Shown: in pieces, positions 7,411-16,513 of the stretch | Position numbering within the stretch: position 1 is the first letter of the stretch | Layout: each line of letters opens with the position of its first letter | Source of the DNA: Candidatus Methanoplasma sp. | GTDB taxonomy: Archaea > Thermoplasmatota > Thermoplasmata > Methanomassiliicoccales > Methanomethylophilaceae | Assembly (NCBI GenBank): GCA_031256955.1 | Contig: JAIRPP010000004.1 | Coordinates: 1 to 49,954 of the forward strand | Direction: 5' to 3' | Length of the DNA stretch: 49,954 nt | Notes under the pieces: model-generated | Seen by the model: the letters and a program-made list of their open reading frames with translations, nothing else | Databases searched by the model: none | Told to the model about the DNA's origin: nothing | Translations under genes and position numbers: made by a program

Positions 7411-9264
7411 ATGTCGAAGATAATAGGAATAGATCTCGGTACCAGCAACTCCGCAGCGTCGGTCATGGAGGGCGGGAGGCCCATCATGATCCCCAGCGCG
7501 GAGGGAACGAGCGCGGGGGGCAAGTCGTTCCCCTCGTACGTGGCGTTCACGAAGGACGGGCAGCTCCTCGTGGGGGAGCCCGCCAGGAGGCAGGCCGTCA
7601 CCAACCCCGACGGCACGATCAAGAACGTCAAGAGGAAGATGGGGGGCTCCGAGAAGGTGAGCGCCCTCGGCAAGGAGTACACCCCGCAGCAGATCTCGGC
7701 GTTCATACTGCAGAAGATAAAGAAGGACGCCGAGGCGTTCCTCGGGGACAAGGTCGAGAAGGCGGTCATAACCGTGCCCGCCTACTTCAACGACAACCAG
7801 AGGCAGGCGACCAAGGACGCCGGCGCGATAGCGGGCCTCGAGGTCGTCAGGATAATCAACGAGCCCACGGCGGCGGCGCTCGCCTACGGCCTGGACAAGG
7901 GCGGCGAGTCCCAGAAGATACTGGTGTTCGACCTCGGCGGGGGCACGCTCGACGTGACCATAATGGACTTCAGCGACGGCGTGTTCGAGGTCATATCCAC
8001 CTCCGGGGACACGCAGCTCGGCGGGTCCGACATGGACGAGGCGTTCACCAGGCACGTCATAGGGCAGTTCCAGAAGGAGACGGGCATAGACCTCTCCAAG
8101 GACAGCATGTCCTTCTGGAGGGTGCGCGAGGCCTGCGAGAAGGCCAAGATCGAGCTGTCCACCACGATGCAGACGGAGATCAACCTCCCGTACATAGCGT
8201 CGGCCGACGGCGGCCCCAAGCACCTCATACAGACCATAACCCGCGCGAAGCTGGAGGAGCTCGTCGGGCCCATAGTCGAGAGGTGCAGGAAGTCCATAGA
8301 GCAGGCGCTCTCCGACGCGAAGTTCACCAGCGACAGCGTGGACAAGATCATAATGGTCGGCGGGCCCACCAGGATGCCCATAGTGCAGAGCTTCGTCGAG
8401 AGCATGGTGGGGCCGAAGGTCCAGAGGGGCGTCGACCCCATGGAGTGCGTCTCCATGGGCGCGGCCGTCCAGGGCGCGGTGCTCTCCGGAGAGGTCAAGG
8501 ACGTGCTCCTCCTGGACGTGACCCCGCTCTCCCTCGGCATAGAGACCAAGGGGGGCATAGCCACCACGCTCATAGACAGGAACACGACCATCCCGACCAA
8601 GAGGTCGCAGATCTTCTCTACGGCGGACGACAACCAGCCCTCCGTGGAGATCAACGTGGTCCAGGGCGAGAGGAAGATGGCCGCGGACAACACGTCGCTG
8701 GGCCGCTTCATGCTGGACGGGATCCTCCCCGCCCCGCGCGGGATGCCCCAGATCGAGGTGACGTTCGACATAGACGCCAACGGCATCATCAACGTCTCCG
8801 CCAAGGACAAGGGCACCGGCAAGGAGCAGAAGATAACCATAGCGTCGTCCAACAAGCTGTCCAGGGACGAGATAGACGACCTGGTGAAGCAGGCCGAGCA
8901 GTTCGCCGACGCCGACAAGAAGAAGGTCGAGCTGATCGAGGTCAAGAACCAGGCGGAGACCATGATCCACGTCGTGCGCAAGTCCATGGACGAGCTCGGG
9001 GAGAAGGTCACGCAGGAGGAGAGGGCGGCCGTGGAGGCCGCCGTGTCCGACCTGGAGGCGGCCGTCAAGGAAGAGGACCTCGCGGCCATGAAGGCGAAGC
9101 TCGACGCGCTCGCGAAGGCGATGGCCCCCATAAGCCAGAGGGCCTACGAGGAGGCGGCGAAGCAGGCGCAGGCCGAGCAGCCCGCGGGCGAGCAGGGCCA
9201 GGCGGGCGGCGACGGGTTCGTGGACGCGGACTACAAGATAGTCGACGACGACGAAAAGAAGTAA
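7411..9264 (+). CDS. dnaK: Chaperone DnaK (Hsp70)
   Basis: 617 residues with the Hsp70 signatures [15 protein letters not shown] at the start, [16 protein letters not shown] near residue 170 and [14 protein letters not shown] near residue 315. The substrate-binding domain and helical lid follow, ending in a Gly/Gln-rich linker and a [13 protein letters not shown] tail. It binds exposed hydrophobic peptides in an ATP cycle driven by DnaJ and GrpE. The ATG at 7411 sits 10 nt after AAAGGAG. A GTG at 7402 in the same frame overlaps grpE but is too close to that site. Confidence 0.97.
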   Translation: MSKIIGIDLGTSNSAASVMEGGRPIMIPSAEGTSAGGKSFPSYVAFTKDGQLLVGEPARRQAVTNPDGTIKNVKRKMGGSEKVSALGKEYTPQQISAFILQKIKKDAEAFLGDKVEKAVITVPAYFNDNQRQATKDAGAIAGLEVVRIINEPTAAALAYGLDKGGESQKILVFDLGGGTLDVTIMDFSDGVFEVISTSGDTQLGGSDMDEAFTRHVIGQFQKETGIDLSKDSMSFWRVREACEKAKIELSTTMQTEINLPYIASADGGPKHLIQTITRAKLEELVGPIVERCRKSIEQALSDAKFTSDSVDKIIMVGGPTRMPIVQSFVESMVGPKVQRGVDPMECVSMGAAVQGAVLSGEVKDVLLLDVTPLSLGIETKGGIATTLIDRNTTIPTKRSQIFSTADDNQPSVEINVVQGERKMAADNTSLGRFMLDGILPAPRGMPQIEVTFDIDANGIINVSAKDKGTGKEQKITIASSNKLSRDEIDDLVKQAEQFADADKKKVELIEVKNQAETMIHVVRKSMDELGEKVTQEERAAVEAAVSDLEAAVKEEDLAAMKAKLDALAKAMAPISQRAYEEAAKQAQAEQPAGEQGQAGGDGFVDADYKIVDDDEKK

Positions 9265-9273
9265 GGTCTTCGA

Positions 9274-10392
9274 ATGCCGCGCGACTACTACGAAGTGCTG
9301 GGCGTCGCCAAGGGCGCCTCCCCGGACGAGATAAAGAAGGCGTACCGCCAGATGGCGAAGAGGTACCACCCGGACGTGTCCACCGAGAGCAAGGAGGAGG
9401 CCGAGGCCAAGTTCAAGGAGCTGTCGGAGGCGTACGAGGTGCTGTCCGACCCGCAGAAGAGGCAGGCGTACGACCAGTACGGCCACGCGGGCGTGAGCCA
9501 GCAGTTCGGGGCGGGCGGCTTCTCGTGGAGCGACTTCACGCACGCGGAGGACGTCAGCGACATATTCGGCGACCTGTTCGGGGGCATGTTCGGCGGGGGC
9601 CGCCGCGCCCAGCCCCGCAACTCCCCCGCGCAGGGGGAGTCCCTCAGGTACGACCTGGAGGTCGACCTGAGGGACGTGCTCAACGGGAAGACGGTGGAGA
9701 TATCGGTCCCCCACTCCTCCTCCTGCCCCGAGTGCTCCGGCACCGGGGGCAAGGGGGGGAAGACCGAGGCGTGCAGGCAGTGCGGGGGCGCGGGCCAGGT
9801 CCAGAGGGTCAGCAGGACCCCGTTCGGGAACATGGTGTCCGTGACGGACTGCCCCGAGTGCCGCGGCACCGGGAGGCACATCCCCGAGAGGTGCCCCAGA
9901 TGCAGGGGCTCGGGCCGCGTCAGCGCCACGTCCAAGGTGTCCATAAACATCCCCAAGGGGGTGGAGGAGGGCTCCAGGATAAGGGTGCCCCGCGCGGGCG
10001 ACGCGGGATACAACGGAGGCCCCCCCGGGGACCTGATCGTGGTGGTCCACGTGAGGGCGTCCAGGGAGTTCCGCCGCGACGGCAGGGACCTCTGGGCGCA
10101 GGTGCAGGCGACGTATCCCAAGCTGGTCCTCGGGGGGGAGGCCGGCGTCGAGACCATAGACGGGGAGACCATCTCCCTGTCGATACCCCCCGGCACCCAG
10201 GTGGGCGGGGTGCTCAGGGTCGTCGGGAAGGGGCTCCCGGGGCTGGGCCAGGCGGGCAGGGGCAACATGTTCGTGCGCGTGATGATGGAGGTCCCGGCAA
10301 AAGTCTCCCCGGAGGAGCGCGAGCTGCTCCTCCAGCTGGACGAGGGCGCCGGCAGGAAGGCCAGGGCCAGGGGCCGGCGGAAGAAGGAGTGA
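9274..10392 (+). CDS. dnaJ: Chaperone DnaJ (type I Hsp40)
   Basis: 372 residues. The J domain (1-70) has the HPD triad in RYHPDV. A Gly/Phe-rich stretch ([20 protein letters not shown]) follows, then a complete zinc domain with four CxxCxGxG motifs ([32 protein letters not shown]) and the C-terminal peptide-binding domains. It delivers substrates to DnaK and triggers ATP hydrolysis. The ATG at 9274 is 9 nt after the dnaK stop, with AAGGT as ribosome binding site. A basic tail ([13 protein letters not shown]) ends the protein. Confidence 0.96.
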   Translation: MPRDYYEVLGVAKGASPDEIKKAYRQMAKRYHPDVSTESKEEAEAKFKELSEAYEVLSDPQKRQAYDQYGHAGVSQQFGAGGFSWSDFTHAEDVSDIFGDLFGGMFGGGRRAQPRNSPAQGESLRYDLEVDLRDVLNGKTVEISVPHSSSCPECSGTGGKGGKTEACRQCGGAGQVQRVSRTPFGNMVSVTDCPECRGTGRHIPERCPRCRGSGRVSATSKVSINIPKGVEEGSRIRVPRAGDAGYNGGPPGDLIVVVHVRASREFRRDGRDLWAQVQATYPKLVLGGEAGVETIDGETISLSIPPGTQVGGVLRVVGKGLPGLGQAGRGNMFVRVMMEVPAKVSPEERELLLQLDEGAGRKARARGRRKKE

Positions 10393-10569
10393 CGCCGCGC
10401 CCGGTCGCCTCAACGCATCCCTCCGCCCATTCCGATCCATGCATCGCGCAAGGTTCTCTAGAGATGAGAGGGAGCTCGGCCCCGTCTGACGCCCCTCGCG
10501 CCTCGCCACCCATCCATCCATCTCAACAAAGAAATACCGCGCCCCCCATATGGCCGTGGGGTGAAGACC

Positions 10570-12081
10570 GTGGATTCCGACGATAGAAAAAAGCTCACGA
10601 CCTCCGTCGGCGCGCCGGTGGCGGACAACACGAACTCGACCACCATGGGATCGAGGGGGCCCATGGCCCTCCAGAACCCGTGGTTCCTGGAGAAGCTCGC
10701 GCACTTCGACCGCGAGGTCATACCGGAGAGGCGCATGCACGCCAAGGGGTCCGGCGCGTTCGGGAGCTTCACGGTCACGCACGACATAACGGGGTACACC
10801 AAGGCGAAGATGTTCTCGCACATCGGCAAGAGGACCGAGGCGTTCGTCAGGTTCTCCACAGTCGCTGGCGAGCGCGGCGCGGCGGACGCGGAGAGGGACA
10901 TACGCGGGTTCGCCATGAAGTTCTACACCGAGGAGGGGAACTGGGACCTGGTCGGCAACAACACCCCCGTGTTCTTCGTGCGCGACGGGCTGAGGTTCCC
11001 GGACCTGAACCACGCGGTCAAGAGGGACCCCAAGACGAACATGCGCTCCGCCCAGAGCAACTGGGACTTCTGGACCATGCTCCCCGAGGCGTTCCACCAG
11101 GTGACCGTCGTCATGTCGGACCGCGGGATACCCAGGTCGTACAGGCACATGCACGGGTTCGGCAGCCACACGTACAGCATGATAAACGCGGCGGGCGAGC
11201 GCACATGGGTCAAATACCACCTCAAGACCAGGCAGGGCATAGAGAACCTGTCTGACCGGGAGGCGGAGGAGCTCGTCGGCAGGGACCGGGAGAGCCACCA
11301 GAGGGACCTGTTCGAGGCGATCGAGGGCGGCGACTTCCCGAAATGGGACTTCTACATACAGGCGATGACGGAGGAGCAGGCGGCCCGCCACAGGGAGAAC
11401 CCGTTCGACATCTCCAAGGTCTGGAGCCACAGGGAGTACCCGCTGATCCCGGTGGGGGTGCTGGAGCTGGACCGCAACCCGGAGAACTACTTCGCGGACG
11501 TGGAGCAGGCGGCGTTCAACCCCGCCAACATAGTGCCGGGGGTGGGGCTGTCTCCGGACAAGCTGCTCCAGGCGAGGCTCTTCTCCTACGGCGACGCGCA
11601 GAGGTACCGCCTGGGGGTCAACCACGCGTCCATACCCGTGAACGCGCCCAAGTGCCCCGTCCACGCGTACCACCGCGACGGGCAGATGAGGGTTGACGGG
11701 AACCACGGCGCGGCCACGTCGTACCAGCCCAACAGCCATGGCGAGTGGGCGGAGCAGCCCGGGTTCAGGGAGCCCCCGCTGGAGATCCAGGGCGCGATGG
11801 GCCAGTACGAGCCCAGGGACGATCAGACGGACGACTGCTTCTACCAGGCCGGCGACCTGTACAGGCTCATGACGGAGGACAAGAGGGCGCTCCTGATAGA
11901 GAACACGGCCAGGAGCATCGCGCCGTGCACCGATAACATAAAGTATAGGCACGCGGCGCACTGCTTCGCGGCGGACGCGGAGTACGGGCAGAGGATCGCG
12001 GACGCCCTCGGGCTCGACCGGGAGAGGGCGAGGGGGCTCTCGGAGCTGAGCCACGAGGCCCTCATGAAGGCGACGACGTGA
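10570..12081 (+). CDS. katA: Monofunctional haem catalase
   Basis: 503 residues of the small-subunit (clade 3-like) catalase family. Visible marks are the start motif [14 protein letters not shown], the catalytic His in [12 protein letters not shown], the catalytic Asn in [10 protein letters not shown], and the proximal haem-ligand Tyr in [14 protein letters not shown]. It disproportionates hydrogen peroxide in the cytosol. A GTG at 10570 is chosen because GGTGA ends 5 nt before it and it gives the family's usual N-terminus; an in-frame GTG at 10561 is the alternative. The gene is translationally coupled to DUF454 downstream. Catalase is patchy in anaerobic archaea, so transfer from bacteria is likely; composition has been fully amelioriated. 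Confidence 0.95.
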   Translation: MDSDDRKKLTTSVGAPVADNTNSTTMGSRGPMALQNPWFLEKLAHFDREVIPERRMHAKGSGAFGSFTVTHDITGYTKAKMFSHIGKRTEAFVRFSTVAGERGAADAERDIRGFAMKFYTEEGNWDLVGNNTPVFFVRDGLRFPDLNHAVKRDPKTNMRSAQSNWDFWTMLPEAFHQVTVVMSDRGIPRSYRHMHGFGSHTYSMINAAGERTWVKYHLKTRQGIENLSDREAEELVGRDRESHQRDLFEAIEGGDFPKWDFYIQAMTEEQAARHRENPFDISKVWSHREYPLIPVGVLELDRNPENYFADVEQAAFNPANIVPGVGLSPDKLLQARLFSYGDAQRYRLGVNHASIPVNAPKCPVHAYHRDGQMRVDGNHGAATSYQPNSHGEWAEQPGFREPPLEIQGAMGQYEPRDDQTDDCFYQAGDLYRLMTEDKRALLIENTARSIAPCTDNIKYRHAAHCFAADAEYGQRIADALGLDRERARGLSELSHEALMKATT

Positions 12082-12509
12082 CGGTCAGGAAGGCGCTGCT
12101 CCTAGTCGCGGGCTTCCTGGCCCTCGGGGCCGGGGCCGCCGGGGCGCTCCTGCCCCTGATACCGACCACGCCGTTCGTGCTCCTGGCGGCCGCGTGCTTC
12201 GGCGCGTCCAGCCCCAGGATGCGGGCCAGGCTGGAGAGCGCGAGGTACTTCGGCGAGTACCTCAGGAACTACAGGGAGGGCACGGGGATATCCCGCAGGG
12301 CGAGATGGACCGGGGTCGCGTTCCTCTGGGCGACCCTGTCCCTGTCCGCGATCCTGTTCAGGCACGCGCACGCCTGGATCGCGCTGGCGATCGTGGGGGC
12401 GTGCGTCACGGCGCACATCCTGACGATACGCGGATCGAGGGGCGCGGCGGATCATGCAGAGGGCGAGGCGGGCGTCGAGCGGAGCGGCTCCCCCGCGGAC
12501 AAAGCGTGA
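12078..12509 (+). CDS. DUF454 (YbaN-type) inner-membrane protein
   Basis: 143 residues. The N-terminal hydrophobic segment with [20 protein letters not shown] is the hallmark of DUF454, followed by the conserved cytoplasmic stretch [21 protein letters not shown] and two more membrane helices. Function is not known for the family. The GTG start overlaps the catalase stop by 4 nt (GTGA), so the pair is co-translated. This coupling hints at a role in oxidative stress, which is inference. The last 25 residues are hydrophilic and variable. Confidence 0.85.
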   Translation: MTVRKALLLVAGFLALGAGAAGALLPLIPTTPFVLLAAACFGASSPRMRARLESARYFGEYLRNYREGTGISRRARWTGVAFLWATLSLSAILFRHAHAWIALAIVGACVTAHILTIRGSRGAADHAEGEAGVERSGSPADKA

Positions 12510-12568
12510 GGGCCCCGGGCGGGCCCGCCCTCCCGGACGGAGCGAGGGTGTACGCGCCCTTCAGGTCC

Positions 12569-12817
12569 ATGGTCAAGAAGATGCTAGACGGGAAGAGAGC
12601 GAATGAAAGGACAGATCGGAAGATCATCGAGCTTGTGAAAAGCAACCCCGGAATCGAAGAGCAGGCCATTGCGAAAGAGTTGGGGATAAGCTCCGACAAA
12701 GTTCGCGAACGCATCGAAAATCTCAGAGCGGCTATGAAAATCGATTGCGTTTTCGACCGTAGGGGGAACGACAAGGGCCGTTGGATTCTCTCAGAGGGGA
12801 TCCAGAGAGCCAATTAA
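12569..12817 (+). CDS. Small winged-helix DNA-binding protein
   Basis: 82 residues from the ATG at 12569. RTDRKIIELVKSNPGIEEQA then AIAKELGISSDKVRERIENL is a clear helix-turn-helix of the winged-helix (Lrp/MarR-like) type, with a short wing (CVFDRRGNDKGRWIL). A GTG at 12548 and an ATG at 12581 are other possible starts; none has a strong ribosome binding site. The codons are more AT-rich than those of the upstream genes, which suggests a recent arrival. No target is evident. Confidence 0.65.
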   Translation: MVKKMLDGKRANERTDRKIIELVKSNPGIEEQAIAKELGISSDKVRERIENLRAAMKIDCVFDRRGNDKGRWILSEGIQRAN

Positions 12818-13355
12818 TTCAGGCGCCTAAGACTCTAGCAAAGGATACAGTTTGCATCTGGTTCGAGTCGCATCTAGGCTCTCCCTCACGCTTCGACAGC
12901 CGACTTTGTTTTTCGGTTGTAGTCGACGAGGGCGATCCGTGGCGCTTACCTAACAATATTAATTGATTTTTCTGATAGAGGCCCGCCCAGCATTCGAAGT
13001 GCGAATCCATTGTAGCCTCTCGGGAGGATGCCGCGTCCAGAGCAACGTCATGCGCCTTTCGCGGGCGCGACGCGCCCCATGCTCTTTCAGACGAACTAGA
13101 TCGGGCAGATTGGGGCAAGCGCGCGGGACGGAGACTGCCCCATATCGCTAAGCCGTTGGCGGTAATTGGCGGTAATTGGCGGTAATCGATGCGAAGGGAA
13201 CCCGACGGCCGCCTTTAACGCGCCATGAGCGAAACGGGTCGCAGGCGATCGAACTGCGAAGCTTTCGCGAAGGCGCTCGATCGAAGACCAATATCATAAA
13301 AATATTGAATTTAATTTCAAAAATAGTAAATAAAAATGAGAATATTGAAATCAAA
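12818..13355. other. Gene-poor, partly AT-rich intergenic region
   Basis: I see no convincing gene here on either strand. Short open frames lack ribosome binding sites and recognisable domains. The region holds the triple 10-bp tandem repeat at 13156-13185 and becomes very AT-rich from about 13290. Confidence 0.5.
13156..13185. repeat. Three tandem copies of a 10-bp unit
   Basis: TTGGCGGTAA is repeated exactly three times (13156-13165, 13166-13175, 13176-13185). The 10-bp period places each copy on the same face of the helix, as protein-binding iterons would. Confidence 0.9.
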
Positions 13356-13358
13356 TGA

Positions 13359-13369
13359 AATATTTTAAT
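13359..13369 (+). promoter_or_regulatory. TATA box for the DUF4143 ATPase gene
   Basis: ATATTTTAATA ends about 23 nt before the ATG at 13392, in the right place for a leaderless transcript. Confidence 0.5.
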
Positions 13370-13391
13370 AAACGCGCCCCGTTATCTGATC

Positions 13392-14579
13392 ATGGCTGAG
13401 ACCGTTCAGAGAGAGAGGTACCTGGAACGCCTCCGCGGCTGGAAGGACAGGACCGAGGCGGTCAAGATAATCACTGGCATGAGGAGGTGTGGCAAGTCCA
13501 CCCTCCTGGCGCAGTTCATGGAGATCCTCCGCGCAGAGGGTCTCGGGGACAGGATAGTACATGTGAACTTCGAATCCAAGAGCGCGGATGGAATCAGGGA
13601 CCACAGGGACCTGAACGCGTTCCTGGAATCGCGCATGGATCCGTCGGAGAGGACGTACGTCTTCCTGGACGAGATACAGAGGGTGGAGGGCTGGGAGAGG
13701 ACGGTCAACTCCCTGTCCGTGGACTACGACGCGGACGTATACCTGACGGGGTCCAACGCGCACATGCTGTCGTCCGAACTGTCCACGTACCTCTCCGGCA
13801 GGTACGTGGAGATCAAGATGCTCCCGCTGTCCTTCAAAGAGTACCTCTCCCTCCACCCCGCGGGCCCGGAGGCGTCCGTCGAGAAGAGGTTCGAGAGCTA
13901 CATGGCGCACGGCGCGATCCCCATGATCGATCCCGACGACCCCGAGCGCGCGGGCGAGATGCTCCAGGGGATATACTCGACCATACTTCGGAAGGACGTG
14001 TCCTCGCGCCTGGGGGCGACGGACGTCCGCTCGCTGGACGAGATAGTCTCGTTCCTGATGTCCAACGTGGGCAGCGTCACCAGCTGCGCATCGGTCGCGA
14101 AGGAGGCGTCCCTCAGCCCGGCGACGGTGAAGAGGTACGTCCAGGGGCTGGAGGACGCGTTCCTGATCTACAGGGCGCGCCGCTACGACGTCCGCGGAAA
14201 GGCTCTCCTGAAAACGACGGAGAAGTACTACGCCTCGGACACAGGTGTCCGCAACGCGGTCCTTGGAGGCCCGGCGGACGCGGGGAGGGTCCTGGAGAAC
14301 GTCGTGTTTCTGGAGCTCCTCCGCAGGGGGTATTCCGTGATCTCGGGGAGCCATTACGGCCGCGAGATAGACTTCGTGGCGGAGAAGGGGGGATCGAGGG
14401 GGTACTTCCAGGTCGCGCTAACGATCCTGGGCGACTCCGTCTTCGAGAGGGAGGTCGCCTTGCTGGACTCCGTCCCGGACAGCTTCCCGAAGACGATCCT
14501 CACCCTGGACCGCATAGTGAGGTCGCCCCCCAACGGCATCCGCGCGACGAACGTCATAGACTGGCTCCTGGAGGAGTGA
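13392..14579 (+). CDS. AAA family ATPase with DUF4143 domain
   Basis: 395 residues. The AAA_14 domain comes first, with Walker A GMRRCGKST near residue 30 and Walker B TYVFLDEIQRVEGWE near residue 95, then a sensor region (VYLTGSNAHML). The C-terminal DUF4143 domain contains SVISGSHYGREIDFVAEKGG, a PD-(D/E)XK-like pattern. Such ATPases occur in many copies in anaerobic bacteria and archaea and are thought to be linked to mobile or toxin-like functions; the exact role is unknown. The start is supported by a TATA box at 13359-13369. It stands alone, followed by a tRNA on the other strand. Confidence 0.88.
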   Translation: MAETVQRERYLERLRGWKDRTEAVKIITGMRRCGKSTLLAQFMEILRAEGLGDRIVHVNFESKSADGIRDHRDLNAFLESRMDPSERTYVFLDEIQRVEGWERTVNSLSVDYDADVYLTGSNAHMLSSELSTYLSGRYVEIKMLPLSFKEYLSLHPAGPEASVEKRFESYMAHGAIPMIDPDDPERAGEMLQGIYSTILRKDVSSRLGATDVRSLDEIVSFLMSNVGSVTSCASVAKEASLSPATVKRYVQGLEDAFLIYRARRYDVRGKALLKTTEKYYASDTGVRNAVLGGPADAGRVLENVVFLELLRRGYSVISGSHYGREIDFVAEKGGSRGYFQVALTILGDSVFEREVALLDSVPDSFPKTILTLDRIVRSPPNGIRATNVIDWLLEE

Positions 14580-14621
14580 CGGCGAAAAAGGGGGCGGAGC
14601 CCGACGGGGATCGTGGAGAAG

Positions 14622-14695
14622 TGGACTGGGCGAGATTCGAACTCGCGACTTCTTGCTTGCAAAGCAAGCGATCTGGCCAACTGATCTACCAGCCC
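14622..14695 (-). tRNA. tRNA-Ala (anticodon TGC)
   Basis: The acceptor arms GGGCTGG and CCAGTCC contain the G3-U70 pair that identifies tRNA-Ala. The anticodon stem CTTGC/GCAAG encloses TTTGCAA, giving TGC. Discriminator A at 14622; CCA is not encoded. On the minus strand a TATA-like CTTTAATAA lies about 27 nt upstream (near 14722-14730). Confidence 0.94.
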
Positions 14696-14855
14696 GTGAT
14701 CCCCGCCAAGGATGAACGATTATTAAAGGATTCTTGAAAACGCCCGGCGCGGGCATGTCGCGGATCGCGCCCCCGCCCGTTGCTCGCGTGCGAAGATCCA
14801 GCCTCGCGCCAGCGGGAACCGCCATAGAAAAACCGCGGTTCGGAGACAGGCGGAG

Positions 14856-14863
14856 ATATATAT
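14856..14863 (+). promoter_or_regulatory. TATA box upstream of the structured RNA candidate
   Basis: ATATATAT preceded by a purine-rich GCGGAG, a plausible BRE. The next protein-coding gene on this strand starts nearly 500 nt later and has its own TATA, so this promoter probably drives a non-coding RNA. Confidence 0.5.
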
Positions 14864-14875
14864 CAAAAAATAATA

Positions 14876-15166
14876 GTCTGACCGAGGGAGGTGACGGCCC
14901 TCTGAAAGAGGACCGGGCCCGTAACGCGGAGCCATGCGTTCCGTCAAGTTGCGGCCAGTCTATGTCGATGGTAATCGACATAGCCCCGACGCGTATCCTG
15001 ATGGTCAGACCGCCTTTGCGACGGTGAACGGATACCAGGGCATCCGCCTCCCGTCGTCACGGTCCGGGTCGCCACACCCTGAAAGCACGGCGGCCCGGGC
15101 TTCCCATGATGCGACGGCTCCCGCAACTGGCTCATGCGACGCCGATGCATCTAGAGGGTGTTTTTC
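14876..15166 (+). ncRNA. Structured non-coding RNA candidate, family not assigned
   Basis: About 290 nt without a credible protein fold into three consecutive domains. Domain A is closed by GTCTGACC (14876-14883) with GGTCAGAC (15003-15010) and contains a perfect 10-bp hairpin CTATGTCGAT/ATCGACATAG (14960-14983). Domain B is a hairpin GCGACGG/CCGTCGT with an inner CGGAT/ATCCG. Domain C is closed by ACACCCT (15074-15080) with AGGGTGT (15155-15161), followed at once by TTTT. A strong TATA box lies upstream at 14856-14863, though the predicted start falls near 14886, slightly inside domain A. The minus strand also ends in a T-run, so direction is not certain. Size suggests RNase P or SRP RNA, but I do not see their conserved core motifs. 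Confidence 0.45.
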
Positions 15167-15322
15167 GCGCTTTAAAAAGCGGCTGTCTGCGCGGTCCCGA
15201 TCCCCTGTCCGCGCCGCTCTCGCGCCCGTCTCGCGCACAATATCCGCGCCTCCTGCGCGCTCGTTTCGCAATCCCCGTTCGATGCCTGCGCGGGCCGCGC
15301 CCCGGAAGCCGGGGGACGGTCA

Positions 15323-15331
15323 GGATTTAAT
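15323..15331 (+). promoter_or_regulatory. TATA box for terC
   Basis: AGGATTTAATACG spans this site, about 27 nt before the ATG at 15354, consistent with a leaderless mRNA. Confidence 0.5.
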
Positions 15332-15353
15332 ACGCAAAGCCCATGGCGGGCGC

Positions 15354-16280
15354 ATGGTGGAGCCGTGGGTCATGTGGGCGGTGTTCGCGATAGTCGTCGC
15401 CGCCATGTTTCTGGCGGACATAGGCGCGGTGAACCGCGGGTCCAAGGGGATGACTACTAGGAAGGCAGCGGCCATGACCGCCGCGTGGGTGGCGGTGGCG
15501 GCGGCGTTCGCGGCCTTCGTCTACATGGAGTACGGCTCCGACAAGGCGATGGAGTTCGCGGCCGCGTACGTCATAGAGGAGATGATGAGCGTGGACAACC
15601 TCTTCGTCTTCATAGTGGTCTTCTCCTTCTTCGCGGTCCCGGAGGCGTACCAGCACAAGGCCCTGTTCTACGGCATAGCCGGGGCGATGGCGCTCCGCGC
15701 GGTGTTCATATTCGTGGGGGCAGCCGCCCTGGAGAGGTTCGACTTCGTGATGTACCTCTTCGGCATAGTGCTGATAATAACCGCCGTGAGGACCGCCTTC
15801 AAGAAGGAGGACGACGGGACGAAGGAGTCCGCGGCCGTGAAGATGAGCAGGTGGTTCAAGTCCACCCCCGAGTACGACGGCGACAGGCTGTTCACGAGGG
15901 TGGACGGGGTCAGGCTCGCGACGCCCCTGTTCCTGTGCGTCATAGTCATAGAGCTCAGCGACGTGATGTTCGCGTTCGACTCCATACCGGCGGTCCTGTC
16001 TATATCCACGGACACCCTGATAGTGTACACGTCGAACATATTCGCGATACTGGGCCTGAGGTCGCTGTACTTCGTCCTCAGGGGTACCATGAACTCGATG
16101 AGGTACATGAAGTACGGGCTGGGGGTGATCCTGGCGTTCGTGGGGGCGAAGATGCTCCTGTCGGAGCACTTCCACATAGGCGTGGTCCAGTCGCTGGCGT
16201 TCATAAGCGTCGTGCTTCTGGCGACGATAGCCCTGTCGATGGCCGGGAGCAGGGCGGAGGCTGCGCAGAGGGACGGGTGA
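15354..16280 (+). CDS. terC: TerC/Alx family integral membrane protein
   Basis: 308 residues with about nine membrane helices. Diagnostic motifs are the acidic EEMMSVDNLFVFIVVFSFF near residue 75 and VIELSDVMFAFDSIPA near residue 205, both of which place Asp and Glu in the membrane as expected for metal transport. Members are linked to manganese export and tellurite resistance. The frame is open far upstream, but the ATG at 15354 matches the family start and a TATA box lies about 27 nt before it. It stands between the structured RNA candidate and tRNA-Ser; no conserved manganese riboswitch core is visible. Confidence 0.92.
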   Translation: MVEPWVMWAVFAIVVAAMFLADIGAVNRGSKGMTTRKAAAMTAAWVAVAAAFAAFVYMEYGSDKAMEFAAAYVIEEMMSVDNLFVFIVVFSFFAVPEAYQHKALFYGIAGAMALRAVFIFVGAAALERFDFVMYLFGIVLIITAVRTAFKKEDDGTKESAAVKMSRWFKSTPEYDGDRLFTRVDGVRLATPLFLCVIVIELSDVMFAFDSIPAVLSISTDTLIVYTSNIFAILGLRSLYFVLRGTMNSMRYMKYGLGVILAFVGAKMLLSEHFHIGVVQSLAFISVVLLATIALSMAGSRAEAAQRDG

Positions 16281-16426
16281 GGGCCGCGCTCGCGTACCGG
16301 CAACGCCGGATACTGGGTGCCGTTAGACTCTAGGTTCTGAGGCGGGCGCCGCATCGTGACGCGTCGACATTCCGACGCGGTCCTCGCGACGACCCCTCGC
16401 GCAATATAATATGTAGAATGTGAGAG

Positions 16427-16513
16427 TGGCGCCGAGGGAGAGATTCGAACTCCCGAGGCGGTGACGCCAGCGGTTTTCGAGACCGCCACCTTACCGGACT
16501 AGATTACCTCGGC
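16427..16513 (-). tRNA. tRNA-Ser (anticodon CGA), CCA encoded
   Basis: Acceptor arms GCCGAGG (16513-16507) and CCTCGGC (16437-16431), discriminator G at 16430, genomic CCA at 16429-16427. The anticodon stem GCGGT/ACCGC encloses CTCGAAA, giving CGA for codon UCG. A long variable arm is present, as in class II tRNAs. A TATA-like ATTATAAATAC (near 16538-16548) lies inside the 3' end of the upstream protein gene, whose last codons and TAG stop overlap this tRNA. Confidence 0.94.

Noticed and set aside
7345-12054. A minus-strand open frame of over 1500 codons opposite dnaK, dnaJ and catalase
   Set aside because: It lies wholly opposite three certain genes, has the biased composition expected of an antisense frame in GC-rich DNA, and shows no domain or ribosome binding site.
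12819-13118. 99-codon minus-strand frame in the gap after the winged-helix gene
   Set aside because: Composition is random-like, with no ribosome binding site or domain.
13156-13185. CRISPR array
   Set aside because: The repeat unit is 10 bp with no spacers; no cas gene is in the window.
14876-15166. Assignment of the structured RNA to SRP RNA, RNase P RNA or a manganese riboswitch
   Set aside because: The SRP helix 8 core and the RNase P conserved regions are not clear on either strand, and terC has its own TATA box downstream of the T-run. No family name is justified by eye.
15668-16489. Long minus-strand frame opposite terC that continues from tRNA-Ser
   Set aside because: It is antisense to a clear gene and begins in tRNA sequence; kept only as the possible read-through path past the TAG.
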